Source: Pseudomonadota bacterium
GTDB taxonomy: Bacteria; Pseudomonadota; Gammaproteobacteria; Burkholderiales; Burkholderiaceae_C
Direction: 5' to 3'
DNA length: 64,000 nucleotides
Assembly (NCBI GenBank): GCA_021805805.1
Contig: JAJZEB010000003.1
Coordinates: 18,411 to 82,410 of the forward strand
Shown here: positions 54,960 to 63,587 of the stretch, one piece after another
Position numbering within the stretch: position 1 is the stretch's first letter
How the letters are laid out: every line of letters begins with the position of its first letter
Made by a program: the position numbers and the translations under genes
The notes under the pieces: model-generated
What the model was told of the DNA's origin: nothing
Databases searched by the model: none
The model's input: only the letters and a program-made list of their open reading frames with translations

Positions 54960-56255
54960 ATGAAGGTCATCGTCCTCGGCGCCGGCGTGGTCGGCGTCAC
55001 CACCGCGTACGAACTCGCGCGCTCCGGCGCCGAGGTCACCGTGCTCGAACGCCGCGGCGGACCTGCGCTGGAGACCAGCTTCGCCAACGCCGGCCAGGTC
55101 TCGCCCGGCTACTCGACGCCGTGGGCCGCTCCCGGCATTCCGCTGAAGGCGCTGAAGTGGATGTTCCAGCAGCACGCACCGCTGGCCATCCGCCCCGACG
55201 GCACGCTGTGGCAGCTGCGCTGGATGGCGTCGATGCTGCGCAACTGCACCGATGCGCGCTATGCGCAGAACAAGGAGCGGATGATGCGCGTGGCCGAGTA
55301 CAGCCGCGACCGGCTGCGCGCGCTGCGCGCCGAGACCGGAATCGCCTACGAACAACGCACCGAGGGCACGCTGCAGCTGTTCCGCAGCCAGTCGCAGTTC
55401 GCTGCCGCGCAGCGCGACATCGCCGTGCTCGAGCGCTGTGGAATCGCCTTCGAGTTGCTGCGCGCCGACGAACTCGATCGCGTCGAGCCGGCGCTGGGCG
55501 CCGCGCGCGACCGACTGGCCGGCGGCCTGCGCCTGCCCGGCGACGAGACCGGCGACTGCCAGCTGTTCACCAGCCAGCTGGCGCAGCGCGCCGCCGCACT
55601 CGGCGTCGATTTCCGCTATGCGCAAGCCGTGCAGGGCTTCGACGGCGATGCGCAGCGGGTGCGCGGGGTGCGGCTGGCCGACGGCCGGGCGCTGCACGCC
55701 GACGCGGTCGTGGTCGCGCTGGGCAGCTATTCGCGCGACCTGCTCGGTCCGCTGCACGTCGACCTGCCGGTGTACCCGATCAAGGGCTACTCGCTGACCG
55801 TGCCGCTGCGCGATCCGGCGCTGGCGCCGCGCTCGACCGTGCTCGACGAAACCTACAAGATCGCGCTGACGCGTTTCGACAACCGGATCCGGGTCGGCGG
55901 CATGGCCGAGATCGCCGGTTTCGACCTGCGGCTGAACCCGAAGCGCCGCGCGACGCTGGAGATGGTCACCCGCGACCTGTTCCCGGGCGGCGACCTGCCG
56001 GCTGCCGAATTCTGGACCGGCCTGCGCCCGATGACGCCGGACGGCACCCCGGTGCTCGGCGCGGCCGGTCCGGCCAACCTGTACCTGAACACCGGCCACG
56101 GCACCCTGGGCTGGACCATGGCCTGCGGCTCGGCACGCTACGTCAGCGATCTGGTGCTCGGCCGCCAGCCCGAAATCCGCGGCGACGGTCTCGGCCTGGA
56201 GCGCTACCGCGGCGGCGCGCCGAGCTGGCGCGCGGGCGCCGCGCAGCCGGCCTGA
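54960..56255 (+). CDS. dadA: D-amino acid dehydrogenase, small subunit type
   Basis: The 431-residue FAD enzyme oxidises D-amino acids, chiefly D-alanine, to keto acids and passes electrons to the respiratory chain at the inner membrane face. The dinucleotide-binding start [18 protein letters not shown] and [17 protein letters not shown] are typical of DadA, as is the C-terminal [14 protein letters not shown] and [15 protein letters not shown]. Full length. The GGAG site precedes ATG 54960. No dadX racemase follows; a LysR gene converges instead. Confidence 0.93.
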   Translation: MKVIVLGAGVVGVTTAYELARSGAEVTVLERRGGPALETSFANAGQVSPGYSTPWAAPGIPLKALKWMFQQHAPLAIRPDGTLWQLRWMASMLRNCTDARYAQNKERMMRVAEYSRDRLRALRAETGIAYEQRTEGTLQLFRSQSQFAAAQRDIAVLERCGIAFELLRADELDRVEPALGAARDRLAGGLRLPGDETGDCQLFTSQLAQRAAALGVDFRYAQAVQGFDGDAQRVRGVRLADGRALHADAVVVALGSYSRDLLGPLHVDLPVYPIKGYSLTVPLRDPALAPRSTVLDETYKIALTRFDNRIRVGGMAEIAGFDLRLNPKRRATLEMVTRDLFPGGDLPAAEFWTGLRPMTPDGTPVLGAAGPANLYLNTGHGTLGWTMACGSARYVSDLVLGRQPEIRGDGLGLERYRGGAPSWRAGAAQPA

Positions 56256-56277
56256 AGGCTGCCCCGCGGCGCGCGGC

Positions 56278-57189
56278 TCAGCGCGCCGCCGGGGGGTCGG
56301 GCAGCGCGGTGGCGAGCATGTCGAGGAAGGCCCGCGTCTTCGCCGGCATCAACCGGCGCCCCGGGAACACCGCCCACGCCGGCGCCGGTGGCAGGGACCA
56401 CGCCGGCAGCACGCGGACCAGTTCGCCGGCGCGCTGCGCATCGAGCGCGAAAACCTCGGGCAGCGCAGCGATGCCGGCTCCGGAACGCGCCAGCGCGAGC
56501 AGCAATTGCGGCGCATTCGCCGCAACCCGCGCCGGCAATGGCTGGTGCCAGCGCTGCTCGCCGCACTGCAGCGTCCAGCCGACCGCATCGCCATGCCGGC
56601 CGAGCAGCAGCAGCGCGGCGTGGGCCCCGAGTTCGTCCGGCCGCATCGGCACGCCGCGCTCGGCGAGGTAGACCGGCGCGGCGAACAATCCCGCTGTGAA
56701 CGAGCCAAGACGGCGCGCAGCAAGAAGTGCGTCGTCCGGCAGATCGCCGATGCGCAGCGCGAGGTCGTAGCCTTCGCCGACCAGGTCGATGCGGCGCGGC
56801 GACAGGTCCAGTTCCAGATCCACGCCCGGGTGCATCGCGACGAACGCCGCCAGCATGTCGGGCAGCAGCACGCTGGCGATCTCCGCCGGCATCGATACCC
56901 GCAGGCGCCCGAGCGGCCGCGCCTGCCGGTGCTCGCCCAGCGCGCGCGCGGCGTCGACCTCTTCGGCCAGCGGTGCGGCGTGCGCCAGCACCTGGCGGCC
57001 GAACTCGGTCAGCGCCAGGCGCCGGGTGGTGCGCAGCAGCAACCGCTCGCCGAGCGCCTGCTCGAGCGCGGCGATGCGCCGGGACACCGTCGACTTCGGC
57101 AGTGCCAGCCGCGCGGCGGCGGCGCTGAAGCTCCCGGAATCGGCGACGCGGGCGAAGATCAGCAGATCGTTGGCGGCCAATTGTTCCAT
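56278..57189 (-). CDS. LysR-family transcriptional regulator
   Basis: The 303-residue protein has an N-terminal winged helix ([32 protein letters not shown], cited by core [12 protein letters not shown]) and a periplasmic-binding-like effector domain (about 90-295). It is divergent from the azoreductase gene, with an inverted repeat ATGCA-n10-TGCAT between them. It probably controls the azoR-pirin pair, perhaps in response to a quinone or electrophile, as with related regulators. Confidence 0.88.
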   Translation of the reverse strand: MEQLAANDLLIFARVADSGSFSAAAARLALPKSTVSRRIAALEQALGERLLLRTTRRLALTEFGRQVLAHAAPLAEEVDAARALGEHRQARPLGRLRVSMPAEIASVLLPDMLAAFVAMHPGVDLELDLSPRRIDLVGEGYDLALRIGDLPDDALLAARRLGSFTAGLFAAPVYLAERGVPMRPDELGAHAALLLLGRHGDAVGWTLQCGEQRWHQPLPARVAANAPQLLLALARSGAGIAALPEVFALDAQRAGELVRVLPAWSLPPAPAWAVFPGRRLMPAKTRAFLDMLATALPDPPAAR

Positions 57190-57232
57190 TTATGGCACGA
57201 TGTTATCCGAAAATATGCCTTATCGAACTTGA

Positions 57233-57252
57233 ATGCAACAACTAAAGTGCAT
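57233..57252. promoter_or_regulatory. Inverted repeat ATGCA-n10-TGCAT, LysR operator candidate
   Basis: ATGCA at 57233-57237 and TGCAT at 57248-57252 are exact inverted arms with a 10-base spacer, embedding a T-n11-A pattern typical of LysR sites. It lies 31 bases before the azoreductase ATG in the 93-base divergent gap. Confidence 0.45.
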
Positions 57253-57282
57253 CCAACGCCCACCATTTCGATGGAGAACCGA

Positions 57283-57882
57283 ATGAACATCCTGCAGATC
57301 AACGCCAGCGCCCGCAGCTCCGGTGCGCAATCGACTGAACTCGCGAACCGCATCGTCGAACGCCTGCGCGACGCGAATCCGCACGCCGCGCTGCGCCTGC
57401 GCGATCTGGCCGCGGTGCCCCATCCGATGCTCGACGAAGCCGCACTGGGCGCGCTGTTCACGCCGGCAGCGCAGCGCAGCGCCGAGCAGGCAGCGCGCGT
57501 CGCGCTCGACGACGCGCTGATCGAAGAACTGTTCGCGGCCGACGTCGTCGTGCTCGGCGTGCCGATGTACAACTTCGGCATCCCGGCGCAGCTCAAGCAC
57601 TGGATCGACGCCGTGGCTCGCGCCGGCGTGACCTTCCGCTACACCGAGCAGGGTCCGGTCGGCCTGGTGCAGGGCAAGAAGGTCATCGTCGCGCTGGCGC
57701 GCGGCGGCCGCTACCGCGACACCGCCGCCGACAGCCAGGTGCCGTACCTGAAGACCGTGCTCGGCTTCCTGGGAATCACCGACCTGCACTTCGTCTACGC
57801 CGAAGGCCTGAACATGGGCGCCGAAGCCGCCGCGCAGGGCCATGCCCAGGCGCAGGCCGACATCGACGCGGCGCTGGCCTGA
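57283..57882 (+). CDS. azoR: FMN-dependent NADH:quinone reductase/azoreductase
   Basis: The 199-residue flavodoxin-like protein has the FMN-phosphate loop [12 protein letters not shown] and the AzoR motif [22 protein letters not shown]. Later, [10 protein letters not shown] and [18 protein letters not shown] match the family. These enzymes reduce quinones and azo compounds by two electrons, which protects against thiol and quinone stress. ATG 57283 is preferred, with GGAG 7 bases upstream; ATG 57271 would add four residues. The pirin gene follows after 16 bases. Confidence 0.92.
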   Translation: MNILQINASARSSGAQSTELANRIVERLRDANPHAALRLRDLAAVPHPMLDEAALGALFTPAAQRSAEQAARVALDDALIEELFAADVVVLGVPMYNFGIPAQLKHWIDAVARAGVTFRYTEQGPVGLVQGKKVIVALARGGRYRDTAADSQVPYLKTVLGFLGITDLHFVYAEGLNMGAEAAAQGHAQAQADIDAALA

Positions 57883-57898
57883 GATCGGGGAGCCGAAC

Positions 57899-58750
57899 AT
57901 GTCCGATGCCACCCCCGCGATCCTGCGCGGCGTCGACTCGCTGGTCGACGGCGTGCAGACCTCCGACGGCGCCGGCGTGCGGCTGACGCGGGTGCTGACG
58001 CAGTCTCTGCAGCGCCGGCTCGACCCGTTCCTGATGCTCGACGTGTTCGGCAGTGACGACCCCGACGACTACATCGCGGGCTTCCCCGACCATCCGCACC
58101 GCGGCTTCGAAACCATCACCTACATGCTCGCCGGACGGATGCGGCATCGCGACAGCGCCGGCCACGAAGGCCTGCTCGAAGCCGGCGGCATGCAGTGGAT
58201 GACTGCCGGGCGCGGCGTCGTGCATTCGGAAATCCCGCAGCAGCGCGACGGCCGCATGGAAGGCTTCCAGCTGTGGCTGAACCTGCCGGCTGCCGACAAG
58301 CTGTGCACTCCGTGGTACCGCGACTTCGCCGCCGATGCGCTGCCGCGGCTGCGCACCGCGCACGGCGCGCAGGCCGTCGTGCTGGCAGGCAGCAGCCACG
58401 GCGTGCACGGCGCGGTGCTGCGCGAAGCCACCACGCCGCTGATCCTCGACCTGCAGCTCGACGGCGGGGGCCGCTTCGAGCAGCCGTTGCCCAGCGCGCA
58501 CAACGCGCTGCTCTACGTGATCGACGGTGCCGTGACGATCGGCGCGCAGGTCGTCGCACAGCGCCGCATGGCGGTGCTCGACAACCGCGGCGAGCTGTTG
58601 CGCATCGAGGCGTCCGACGGCGCGCGCGCGCTGCTGGTCGCCGGGCAACCGCTGCGCGAGCCGATCGCGCAGTACGGTCCGTTCGTGATGAACACCGAGC
58701 AGCAGATCTACGAAGCGATCCAGGACCACCGCGCCGGGCGCCTGGCCTGA
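57899..58750 (+). CDS. Pirin-family protein
   Basis: The 283-residue bicupin has the pirin metal site in FPDHPHRGFETITYML and the later GRGVVHSEIPQ. Pirins are iron-binding; some have quercetin 2,3-dioxygenase activity and others are redox sensors. It lies 16 bases downstream of azoR, a recurring pair in which both genes respond to electrophile or quinone stress. ATG 57899 has GGGGAG upstream. Confidence 0.9.
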   Translation: MSDATPAILRGVDSLVDGVQTSDGAGVRLTRVLTQSLQRRLDPFLMLDVFGSDDPDDYIAGFPDHPHRGFETITYMLAGRMRHRDSAGHEGLLEAGGMQWMTAGRGVVHSEIPQQRDGRMEGFQLWLNLPAADKLCTPWYRDFAADALPRLRTAHGAQAVVLAGSSHGVHGAVLREATTPLILDLQLDGGGRFEQPLPSAHNALLYVIDGAVTIGAQVVAQRRMAVLDNRGELLRIEASDGARALLVAGQPLREPIAQYGPFVMNTEQQIYEAIQDHRAGRLA

Positions 58751-58805
58751 CGCCCGAGCGCAGCGCTCCGCCGCCGGTGGGCCGCATCCGCGGCGTCACC
58801 CAGCA

Positions 58806-59459
58806 TCAGTCGGCGCGTCGATCGAGCTGCCCGAGCAGCGCGTCGCGCAACTGCGGCAGCTTGCCGCGGAAGAAATGGTCGGCGCCGGCGATCACCAGCA
58901 CCGGCTGGCCGTGGCGCTCGGCCCAGCGCAGCACCGCCGGCAGCGGCACGCGCTCGTCGCGCTCGCCATGCACCAGCAGGCAGCCCGGCGGCAACGCCGG
59001 CGGATCGTAGCTGCGCCCGTCGACGACCACGCCTGCGGGCATTCCGGCGAGCAGCGCGCGCTGCGCCGGCGCGCCCTGGCGCGCGAGTTCGGCGGCGGCG
59101 CGCGCGAGCACGAAGGCGCCGAACGAAAACCCGACCAGCAGCAGCGGCAGGCCCGGGTGCGCGGCGCGCAGCTGCGCAGCCAACGCGACCATGTCGTCGG
59201 TTTCGCCGCGCCCGGCGTCATGCACTCCGGCGCTGTTGCCGACACCGCGGAAATTCGGGCGAACAGCGATCAAACCGTTCTCCTGACAAGCTTTCGCGAG
59301 GAGGACGGGAATCTTGTGCGAGGCGCTGCCTCCCAGCAAAGGCTGCGGATGGGCCACCAGCGCGACCCCGCGCGGCGGCCGCGACGGCGCGTCGAACAGG
59401 CATTCGATCGGCCCTGCCGGGCCCGGCAGCAATCGGCTGACGCCGTGCGCCGCGCTCAT
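58806..59459 (-). CDS. Alpha/beta hydrolase
   Basis: The 217-residue protein has the nucleophile elbow GFSFG, the lead-in HPQPLLGGSASHKIPVLLAKA, and a likely catalytic Asp and His near VHGERDERVPL and IAGADHFFRG. It belongs to a dienelactone-hydrolase-like group of small esterases with uncertain substrates. Its ATG at 59459 lies inside a tandem repeat: the previous mini-ORF's stop overlaps it as ATGA. The acyl-CoA ligase gene upstream would be adjacent but for the repeats. Confidence 0.8.
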   Translation of the reverse strand: MSAAHGVSRLLPGPAGPIECLFDAPSRPPRGVALVAHPQPLLGGSASHKIPVLLAKACQENGLIAVRPNFRGVGNSAGVHDAGRGETDDMVALAAQLRAAHPGLPLLLVGFSFGAFVLARAAAELARQGAPAQRALLAGMPAGVVVDGRSYDPPALPPGCLLVHGERDERVPLPAVLRWAERHGQPVLVIAGADHFFRGKLPQLRDALLGQLDRRAD

Positions 59460-59689
59460 GGTGGGCCCCCAGGCGCTGCGCGCCGCCCCCCGCGGGGGCT
59501 GAGCGCGGCTTCGGAGCGGCCGTGCGCCGCGCTCATGATGAGCCCCCAGGCGCTGCGCGCCGCCCCCCGCGGGGGCTGAGCGCGGCTTCGGAGCGGCCGT
59601 GCGCCGCGCTCATGATGAGCCCCCAGGCGCTGCGCGCCTCCCCCCGAGGGGGCTGAGCGCGGCTTCGGAGCGGCCGTGCGCCGCGCTCA
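59443..59689 (-). repeat. 77-bp tandem repeat, three units plus a partial fourth
   Basis: The marker CCGTGCGCCGCGCTCA starts at 59443, 59520, 59597 and 59674, so the period is exactly 77 bases. Units two and three differ by a few bases in the middle and unit one differs at the hydrolase-proximal end. Each contains CCCCCGCGGGGG or a variant, able to form a hairpin. The array runs from the hydrolase start codon to the ligase stop codon. 77 is not a multiple of three. Confidence 0.95.
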
Positions 59690-59690
59690 C
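59456..59690 (-). other. Chain of three coupled 26-codon mini-ORFs within the 77-bp repeats
   Basis: Minus-strand mini-ORFs lie at 59690-59610 (GTG start overlapping the ligase TGA as GTGA), 59613-59533 (ATG) and 59536-59456 (ATG). Each is 81 bases, encodes MSAAHGRSEAALSP... of 26 residues and ends in a TGA overlapping the next start by four bases. The last overlaps the hydrolase ATG. The hydrolase itself begins MSAAHG, the same six residues. Whether the peptides are made is unknown. Confidence 0.6.
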
Positions 59691-61264
59691 ACGACCTCGC
59701 CCTGCTGCAGCCGGCGGCGCAGCTCGCGCTTGAGCAGCTTTCCGCTGGGGTTCTTCGGCAGCGCATCGCTGAACACGACGCGCTTGGGTACCTTGAAATG
59801 CGCCATCTGCGCGCGGCAGTGGGCAAGTACGGCTTCGGCGTCGGCGTGACAGCCGCGCTTGAGCACGACCACGGCGACCACGGCTTCGATCCACTGCGCG
59901 TCGGGCAGGCCCACGACCGCGACCTCGGACACTTCAGGCATCCGGAAAATGACCTCTTCGACTTCGCGGCTGGCGACGTTTTCGCCGCCGGTCTTGATCA
60001 TGTCCTTCTTGCGGTCGACGATGGTGATGTAGCCTTCGGCGTCGACGGTGGCCAGGTCGCCGCTGTGGAACCAGCCGCCGTCGAACGCCTGAGCGGTCTT
60101 GTCGGGGGCGTCGAAATAGCCTCCGAGCAGCTGCGGCGAGCGGTGCACGATTTCACCGACCTGCCCGGGTGCGACGTCGCGCATCGCATCGTCGACGACC
60201 CGCGTCTGCACGTTCAGCGCCGGTCGCCCGGCCGAGCCGGCCTTGCGCAACTGGTCCTCGGGCTTGAGCACCGTGGCCAGCGGCGCGATCTCGGTCTGCC
60301 CGTAGTAGTTCCACAGCCGCACCTCGGGGAGCCGGCGCTGCATTTCGAGCAGCACCTCGACCGGCATGATCGACGCGCCGTAATACGCCTTGCGCAGCGC
60401 CGACAGGTCGGTGGTGTCGAACCCGGGGTCGCGCAGCAGCCCGATCCACACCGTCGGTGGCGCGAAGAACGAGCTGATGGCGTGCCGCGCCAGCAGCGGC
60501 AGCACGATCTCGGGTCGCGGCGCCGAGGTGATCACGTTGGTGCAGCCCAGGTAAACGGCCGGGCCGAAGAAACAGTCGAGCTGCGCGCAGTGGAACAGCG
60601 GCAGCGCGTGCAGCAAGCGGTCGGCGGCGACCATTTCGCCCTCGATCACGCAGCTGACGTATTCCCACAGCACGGCGTCGTGGCTCAGCACCGCGCCTTT
60701 CGGCGCCGACTCGGTTCCGCTGGTGTAGACGATCTGCGCCGCGGCGCTGGAGTCGACCGGCGGCAGTTCCGCGGGGTCGGCGGCGGCGAGCAGCGCGTCG
60801 AAGGTCTCGAGTCCCTCGGGCGCCGTCGCCGCTTCCTCACCCGGAAGCCACAGCAGCCGCGTCACGCAGCCGGCGCGCGCGGCCGCGTCGCGCCCGACCG
60901 TCTCCAGTCCCGGGCCCAGCGCCAGCGTCGCTGCGCCCGAACTGCGCAGGATGAACGCGACCTCTTCGGAATTGAGCATGAAATTGATCGGCACCAGAAC
61001 GGCGCCGATGCGCGCCACCGCGAACCGCAAGGCGACGAACGCATGCGAGTTGCGCGACAGGATCGCGACCCGGTCGCCGGCGCCGACCGCACGCGCGCGC
61101 AACGCATGCGCCAGGCGGTCGACCACGGCGTCGAATTCGGCGTAGCTCCACGACACGTCGCCGCAGATGATCGCCTCCTTGTCAGGCAGGCGCCGCGCGG
61201 TACGGCGCAGGATGTCGGCGATGGCGTGCTGGCGGGCGTTGACGACCTCGGCAATGGCGTGCAT
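59687..61264 (-). CDS. AMP-forming acyl-CoA ligase (FadD family)
   Basis: The 525-residue enzyme has the P-loop IVYTSGTESAPKGAVLSH, the motif YYGQTE, the GYITIVDRKKDMIKTGGENV hinge and a C-terminal catalytic Lys in LPKNPSGKLLKREL. It activates a carboxylic acid to its CoA thioester; chain length or ring type cannot be told. It is unlikely to be PaaK, which has a different architecture. It follows an enoyl-CoA hydratase gene by 20 bases. ATG 61264 is preferred over an in-frame start 11 codons upstream that overlaps the hydratase gene. Confidence 0.87.
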   Translation of the reverse strand: MHAIAEVVNARQHAIADILRRTARRLPDKEAIICGDVSWSYAEFDAVVDRLAHALRARAVGAGDRVAILSRNSHAFVALRFAVARIGAVLVPINFMLNSEEVAFILRSSGAATLALGPGLETVGRDAAARAGCVTRLLWLPGEEAATAPEGLETFDALLAAADPAELPPVDSSAAAQIVYTSGTESAPKGAVLSHDAVLWEYVSCVIEGEMVAADRLLHALPLFHCAQLDCFFGPAVYLGCTNVITSAPRPEIVLPLLARHAISSFFAPPTVWIGLLRDPGFDTTDLSALRKAYYGASIMPVEVLLEMQRRLPEVRLWNYYGQTEIAPLATVLKPEDQLRKAGSAGRPALNVQTRVVDDAMRDVAPGQVGEIVHRSPQLLGGYFDAPDKTAQAFDGGWFHSGDLATVDAEGYITIVDRKKDMIKTGGENVASREVEEVIFRMPEVSEVAVVGLPDAQWIEAVVAVVVLKRGCHADAEAVLAHCRAQMAHFKVPKRVVFSDALPKNPSGKLLKRELRRRLQQGEVV

Positions 61265-61284
61265 CGGTGTGGCTCCGGTTGGGC

Positions 61285-62070
61285 TCAGGTGAAACACGGC
61301 GCGCGGCGCGCGACGAAGGCACGCACGCCTTCGGCGAATTCGTCGCCGACGCAGGCCTCGACGAAGGCGTCGCGCTCGGCGCGCAGCTGCGCGCGCAACC
61401 CGGCCAGGCCTGCCTCGCGCATCAGCCGCTTGGTGCGTGCCTGCGCCATCGGCGCGCCGCAGGCCAGCGCGTGGCCGACCGCGTCGGCACGCGCGTGCAG
61501 CGAATCGTCGTCGACGACCTCGCCGAGCAATCCGAGTTGCAGCGCGCGCGCGGCGTCGATGCGGGTATTGAGCAACGCCAGCTGCAGCGCCGCGCGCGTG
61601 CCCAGCAGACGCGGCAGCGTGAAGCTGGCGCCGCCGTCGGGCGACGCGCCGAGCGCGCCGTAGGCGAGCACGAACGACGCGCTGCGCGCGCCCAGCGCCA
61701 GATCGCAGGCCGCCACCAGCGACAGGCCGAAGCCCGCTGCGGCGCCGTGCACCGCAACGAGTACCGGCTGCGCCATGGTGTGGATGCGCTCGATGCTGCG
61801 GTGCGCCAGGTCGATCAGTTCGCCGAGCCGCTGCTGGCGCGCGGCCGGCTGCAGTTCGAGCAGCGTGGCCAGCCAGCGCACGTCGGCACCGACCATGAAA
61901 TGCCGGCCCCGCGCACGCAGCACCACGGCGCGCACGGACGCGTCGTCGGCCGCCGCGTCGAGCGCGTCGGCCAGCGCCGCGGCCAGTCCCGCATCAAGCG
62001 CGTTGCTCGCCTCGTCGCCGGCGATGGTCAACGTTGCCACAGCGCCACTGCGCTGCACCTGCACGCTCAT
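61285..62070 (-). CDS. Enoyl-CoA hydratase/isomerase family protein
   Basis: The 261-residue crotonase-fold protein has VAVHGAAAGFGLSLVAACDLA for the oxyanion hole and a later ALGASPDGGASFTLPRLLG. At the first motif it reads RGRHFMVGADVRWL where active hydratases usually have FCAGAD or similar. The second catalytic Glu is replaced by Asp or absent around SPDGG, as in PaaG-like isomerases, so isomerase activity is at least as likely as hydration. It forms an operon with the ligase. Confidence 0.8.
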   Translation of the reverse strand: MSVQVQRSGAVATLTIAGDEASNALDAGLAAALADALDAAADDASVRAVVLRARGRHFMVGADVRWLATLLELQPAARQQRLGELIDLAHRSIERIHTMAQPVLVAVHGAAAGFGLSLVAACDLALGARSASFVLAYGALGASPDGGASFTLPRLLGTRAALQLALLNTRIDAARALQLGLLGEVVDDDSLHARADAVGHALACGAPMAQARTKRLMREAGLAGLRAQLRAERDAFVEACVGDEFAEGVRAFVARRAPCFT

Positions 62071-62136
62071 GACAGCCCTCCACGCGATACGCGAATCGCA
62101 GCGACCTGCAGGTCGCGCGCACCTGCGCGACGGTCG

Positions 62137-62159
62137 GGGCGCCGACGGGGCCGGCGCCC
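62137..62159 (-). terminator. GC hairpin after the endopeptidase-like gene
   Basis: GGGCGCCG (62137-62144) and CGGCGCCC (62152-62159) form a perfect 8-bp stem with a 7-base loop, 3 bases beyond the stop of the minus-strand gene. A second palindrome, GCGACCTGCAGGTCGC, lies at 62101-62116. No T-run is present. Confidence 0.4.
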
Positions 62160-62162
62160 GCG

Positions 62163-63311
62163 TCAACCGTTGAAATCGCCCAGCCAGTCGCGGATGTGCT
62201 CGGCGTCGGCGAAATCCGAATACGGTCGCGGGTCGTCGAGCAGCACGACCACGACATGATGGCGGCGCAGGACTCCGTCGAGAATCAGGCAATGCCCGGC
62301 CTCGTTGATGAACCCGGTCTTCTGCAGCTCGAGGTGCCAGCCGTCGGTCACCAGATGGTCGGTGTTGCGGTACGCAAGCACGCGCCCGCGGGCGCGCACT
62401 TCCTGGCCTCGATCGGTTGAAAAAGCGCGGATCAGCGGATAGTGCGCCGCGGCATTCGCCAGCCGCGCCAGATCCTCGGCGGTCGAGCGGTCGGCCGGGT
62501 TCAGCCCGGTCGGATCCTGGTAGACGGTGTGCAGCATGCCGAGTTCGCGTGCCTTGCGGTTCATCGCTGCCACGCACGCGCCGACTCCGCCCGGATAGGC
62601 ACGCGCCAGCGCATGCGCGGCGCGGTTTTCCGACGACATCAAGGCCAGCCTGAGCAGTTCGATGCGCGTGAAGCGCATCCCGGGCTCGAGGCGCGAAGCA
62701 CTCCATTTCAGGGTATCGATGTCGGCCGTGGTGATGGCGATGACCTGCTGCATCGGCTGGTGCGCGTCGAGCACCACGCTGGCCAGCATCAGCTTGGTCA
62801 GCGATGCGATCGGGCGCACCACGTCGGCCTGTTTGCTCAGCAGCACCGCACCGGTGTCGACGTCGACGACGTAGGCCGATTGCGCGTCGAGCGCGCGCGC
62901 CAGCGCGCCCGACGTCGGCCATGCGGCGCGCGCGACCGGCCGCACCACGCGGCGCACCGCGGGGTGCACGCGGGCGTCCCGGAGATGGCGGGTGTCCCGG
63001 ACGTACCGAACGTGACGGATGTAGCGCACATGACGGACGTGGCCGACATACCAGACGTGACGGACGTACCAGACGTGACGGACGTCATGGACATGGCGGA
63101 CGTCACGGACATCGCGCTCGTGCCGCAAGTGCTCGATGCGTCGCGCGGCGGCAGCCGGCGACGGCGCCGCGTGCAGCTGCGCTCCGGCCCGTGTCGAGGC
63201 GGTCGACTGCTGCGCCATCGCGGGCGGGATGCCCAGCACGAACCAGGCTGCCCAGACCGTGCAGCAAACCGCTTGCCAGCACCTAGCCATCATCGCGTGC
63301 CGTCGCTCCAT
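62163..63311 (-). CDS. Penicillin-binding-protein-like D-Ala-D-Ala endopeptidase (PBP7 type) with His/Arg repeat insert
   Basis: The 382-residue periplasmic serine peptidase has a signal peptide (to about residue 33), an unusual repeat region (61-116), and an S11 catalytic domain (about 140-382). The catalytic motifs are complete: S170-L-T-K173, S227-E-N229 and KTG in [11 protein letters not shown]. Such enzymes cut D-Ala-mDAP crosslinks or D-Ala-D-Ala ends in peptidoglycan. The insert consists of tripeptide repeats such as RHV and WYV with 11 histidines and is not part of the family. ATG 63311 is preceded by AGGGGA; ATG at 63293 is an alternative. Confidence 0.87.
   Translation of the reverse strand: MERRHAMMARCWQAVCCTVWAAWFVLGIPPAMAQQSTASTRAGAQLHAAPSPAAAARRIEHLRHERDVRDVRHVHDVRHVWYVRHVWYVGHVRHVRYIRHVRYVRDTRHLRDARVHPAVRRVVRPVARAAWPTSGALARALDAQSAYVVDVDTGAVLLSKQADVVRPIASLTKLMLASVVLDAHQPMQQVIAITTADIDTLKWSASRLEPGMRFTRIELLRLALMSSENRAAHALARAYPGGVGACVAAMNRKARELGMLHTVYQDPTGLNPADRSTAEDLARLANAAAHYPLIRAFSTDRGQEVRARGRVLAYRNTDHLVTDGWHLELQKTGFINEAGHCLILDGVLRRHHVVVVLLDDPRPYSDFADAEHIRDWLGDFNG
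62964..63131 (-). repeat. Intragenic 9-bp repeats encoding (R/W)(H/Y)V tripeptides
   Basis: This part of the endopeptidase gene is built of degenerate 9-base units (GACGGACGT, CCAGACGTG and similar), giving [18 protein letters not shown] and onward. The unit length keeps the frame, so copy-number changes would alter only the insert length. Confidence 0.8.
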
Positions 63312-63587
63312 CGCTCTTCCCCTGCTGCGCCGCGTCGGAACAAGCCCTCGGCGGGCGGTTCGCAACGGCAAAATATTCTTGATGTTCAGGATATTAGCGC
63401 CAATTCATCAAGCTGCACTCGAATCGATGGGACGAACGCTTCGTTGGCGTCGTTGGCCACGTACGGCGTGGGGAAAAGCGCGTCTCCCGGCGCGACGCGG
63501 GAAAATGCACGGCGGCGGCGCGCGCGCGGTCGGCGCGCGGTCGGCGCCCGGCCCGCGACCTGCGGCGCCTCGCGAAAGGAGTCCTGC
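63312..63587. other. Divergent intergenic region between the endopeptidase gene and fumC
   Basis: The 276-base gap contains a locally AT-rich imperfect palindrome, AATATTCT (63372-63379) and AGGATATT (63388-63395), the likely control point for one or both genes. The stretch before fumC (63500-63570) is a near-pure GC run of low complexity. No ORF is supported. Confidence 0.5.

Noticed and set aside
59443-59689. CRISPR-like array.
   Set aside because: Units are contiguous with no variable spacers, the repeat is 77 bases, and no cas genes are present.
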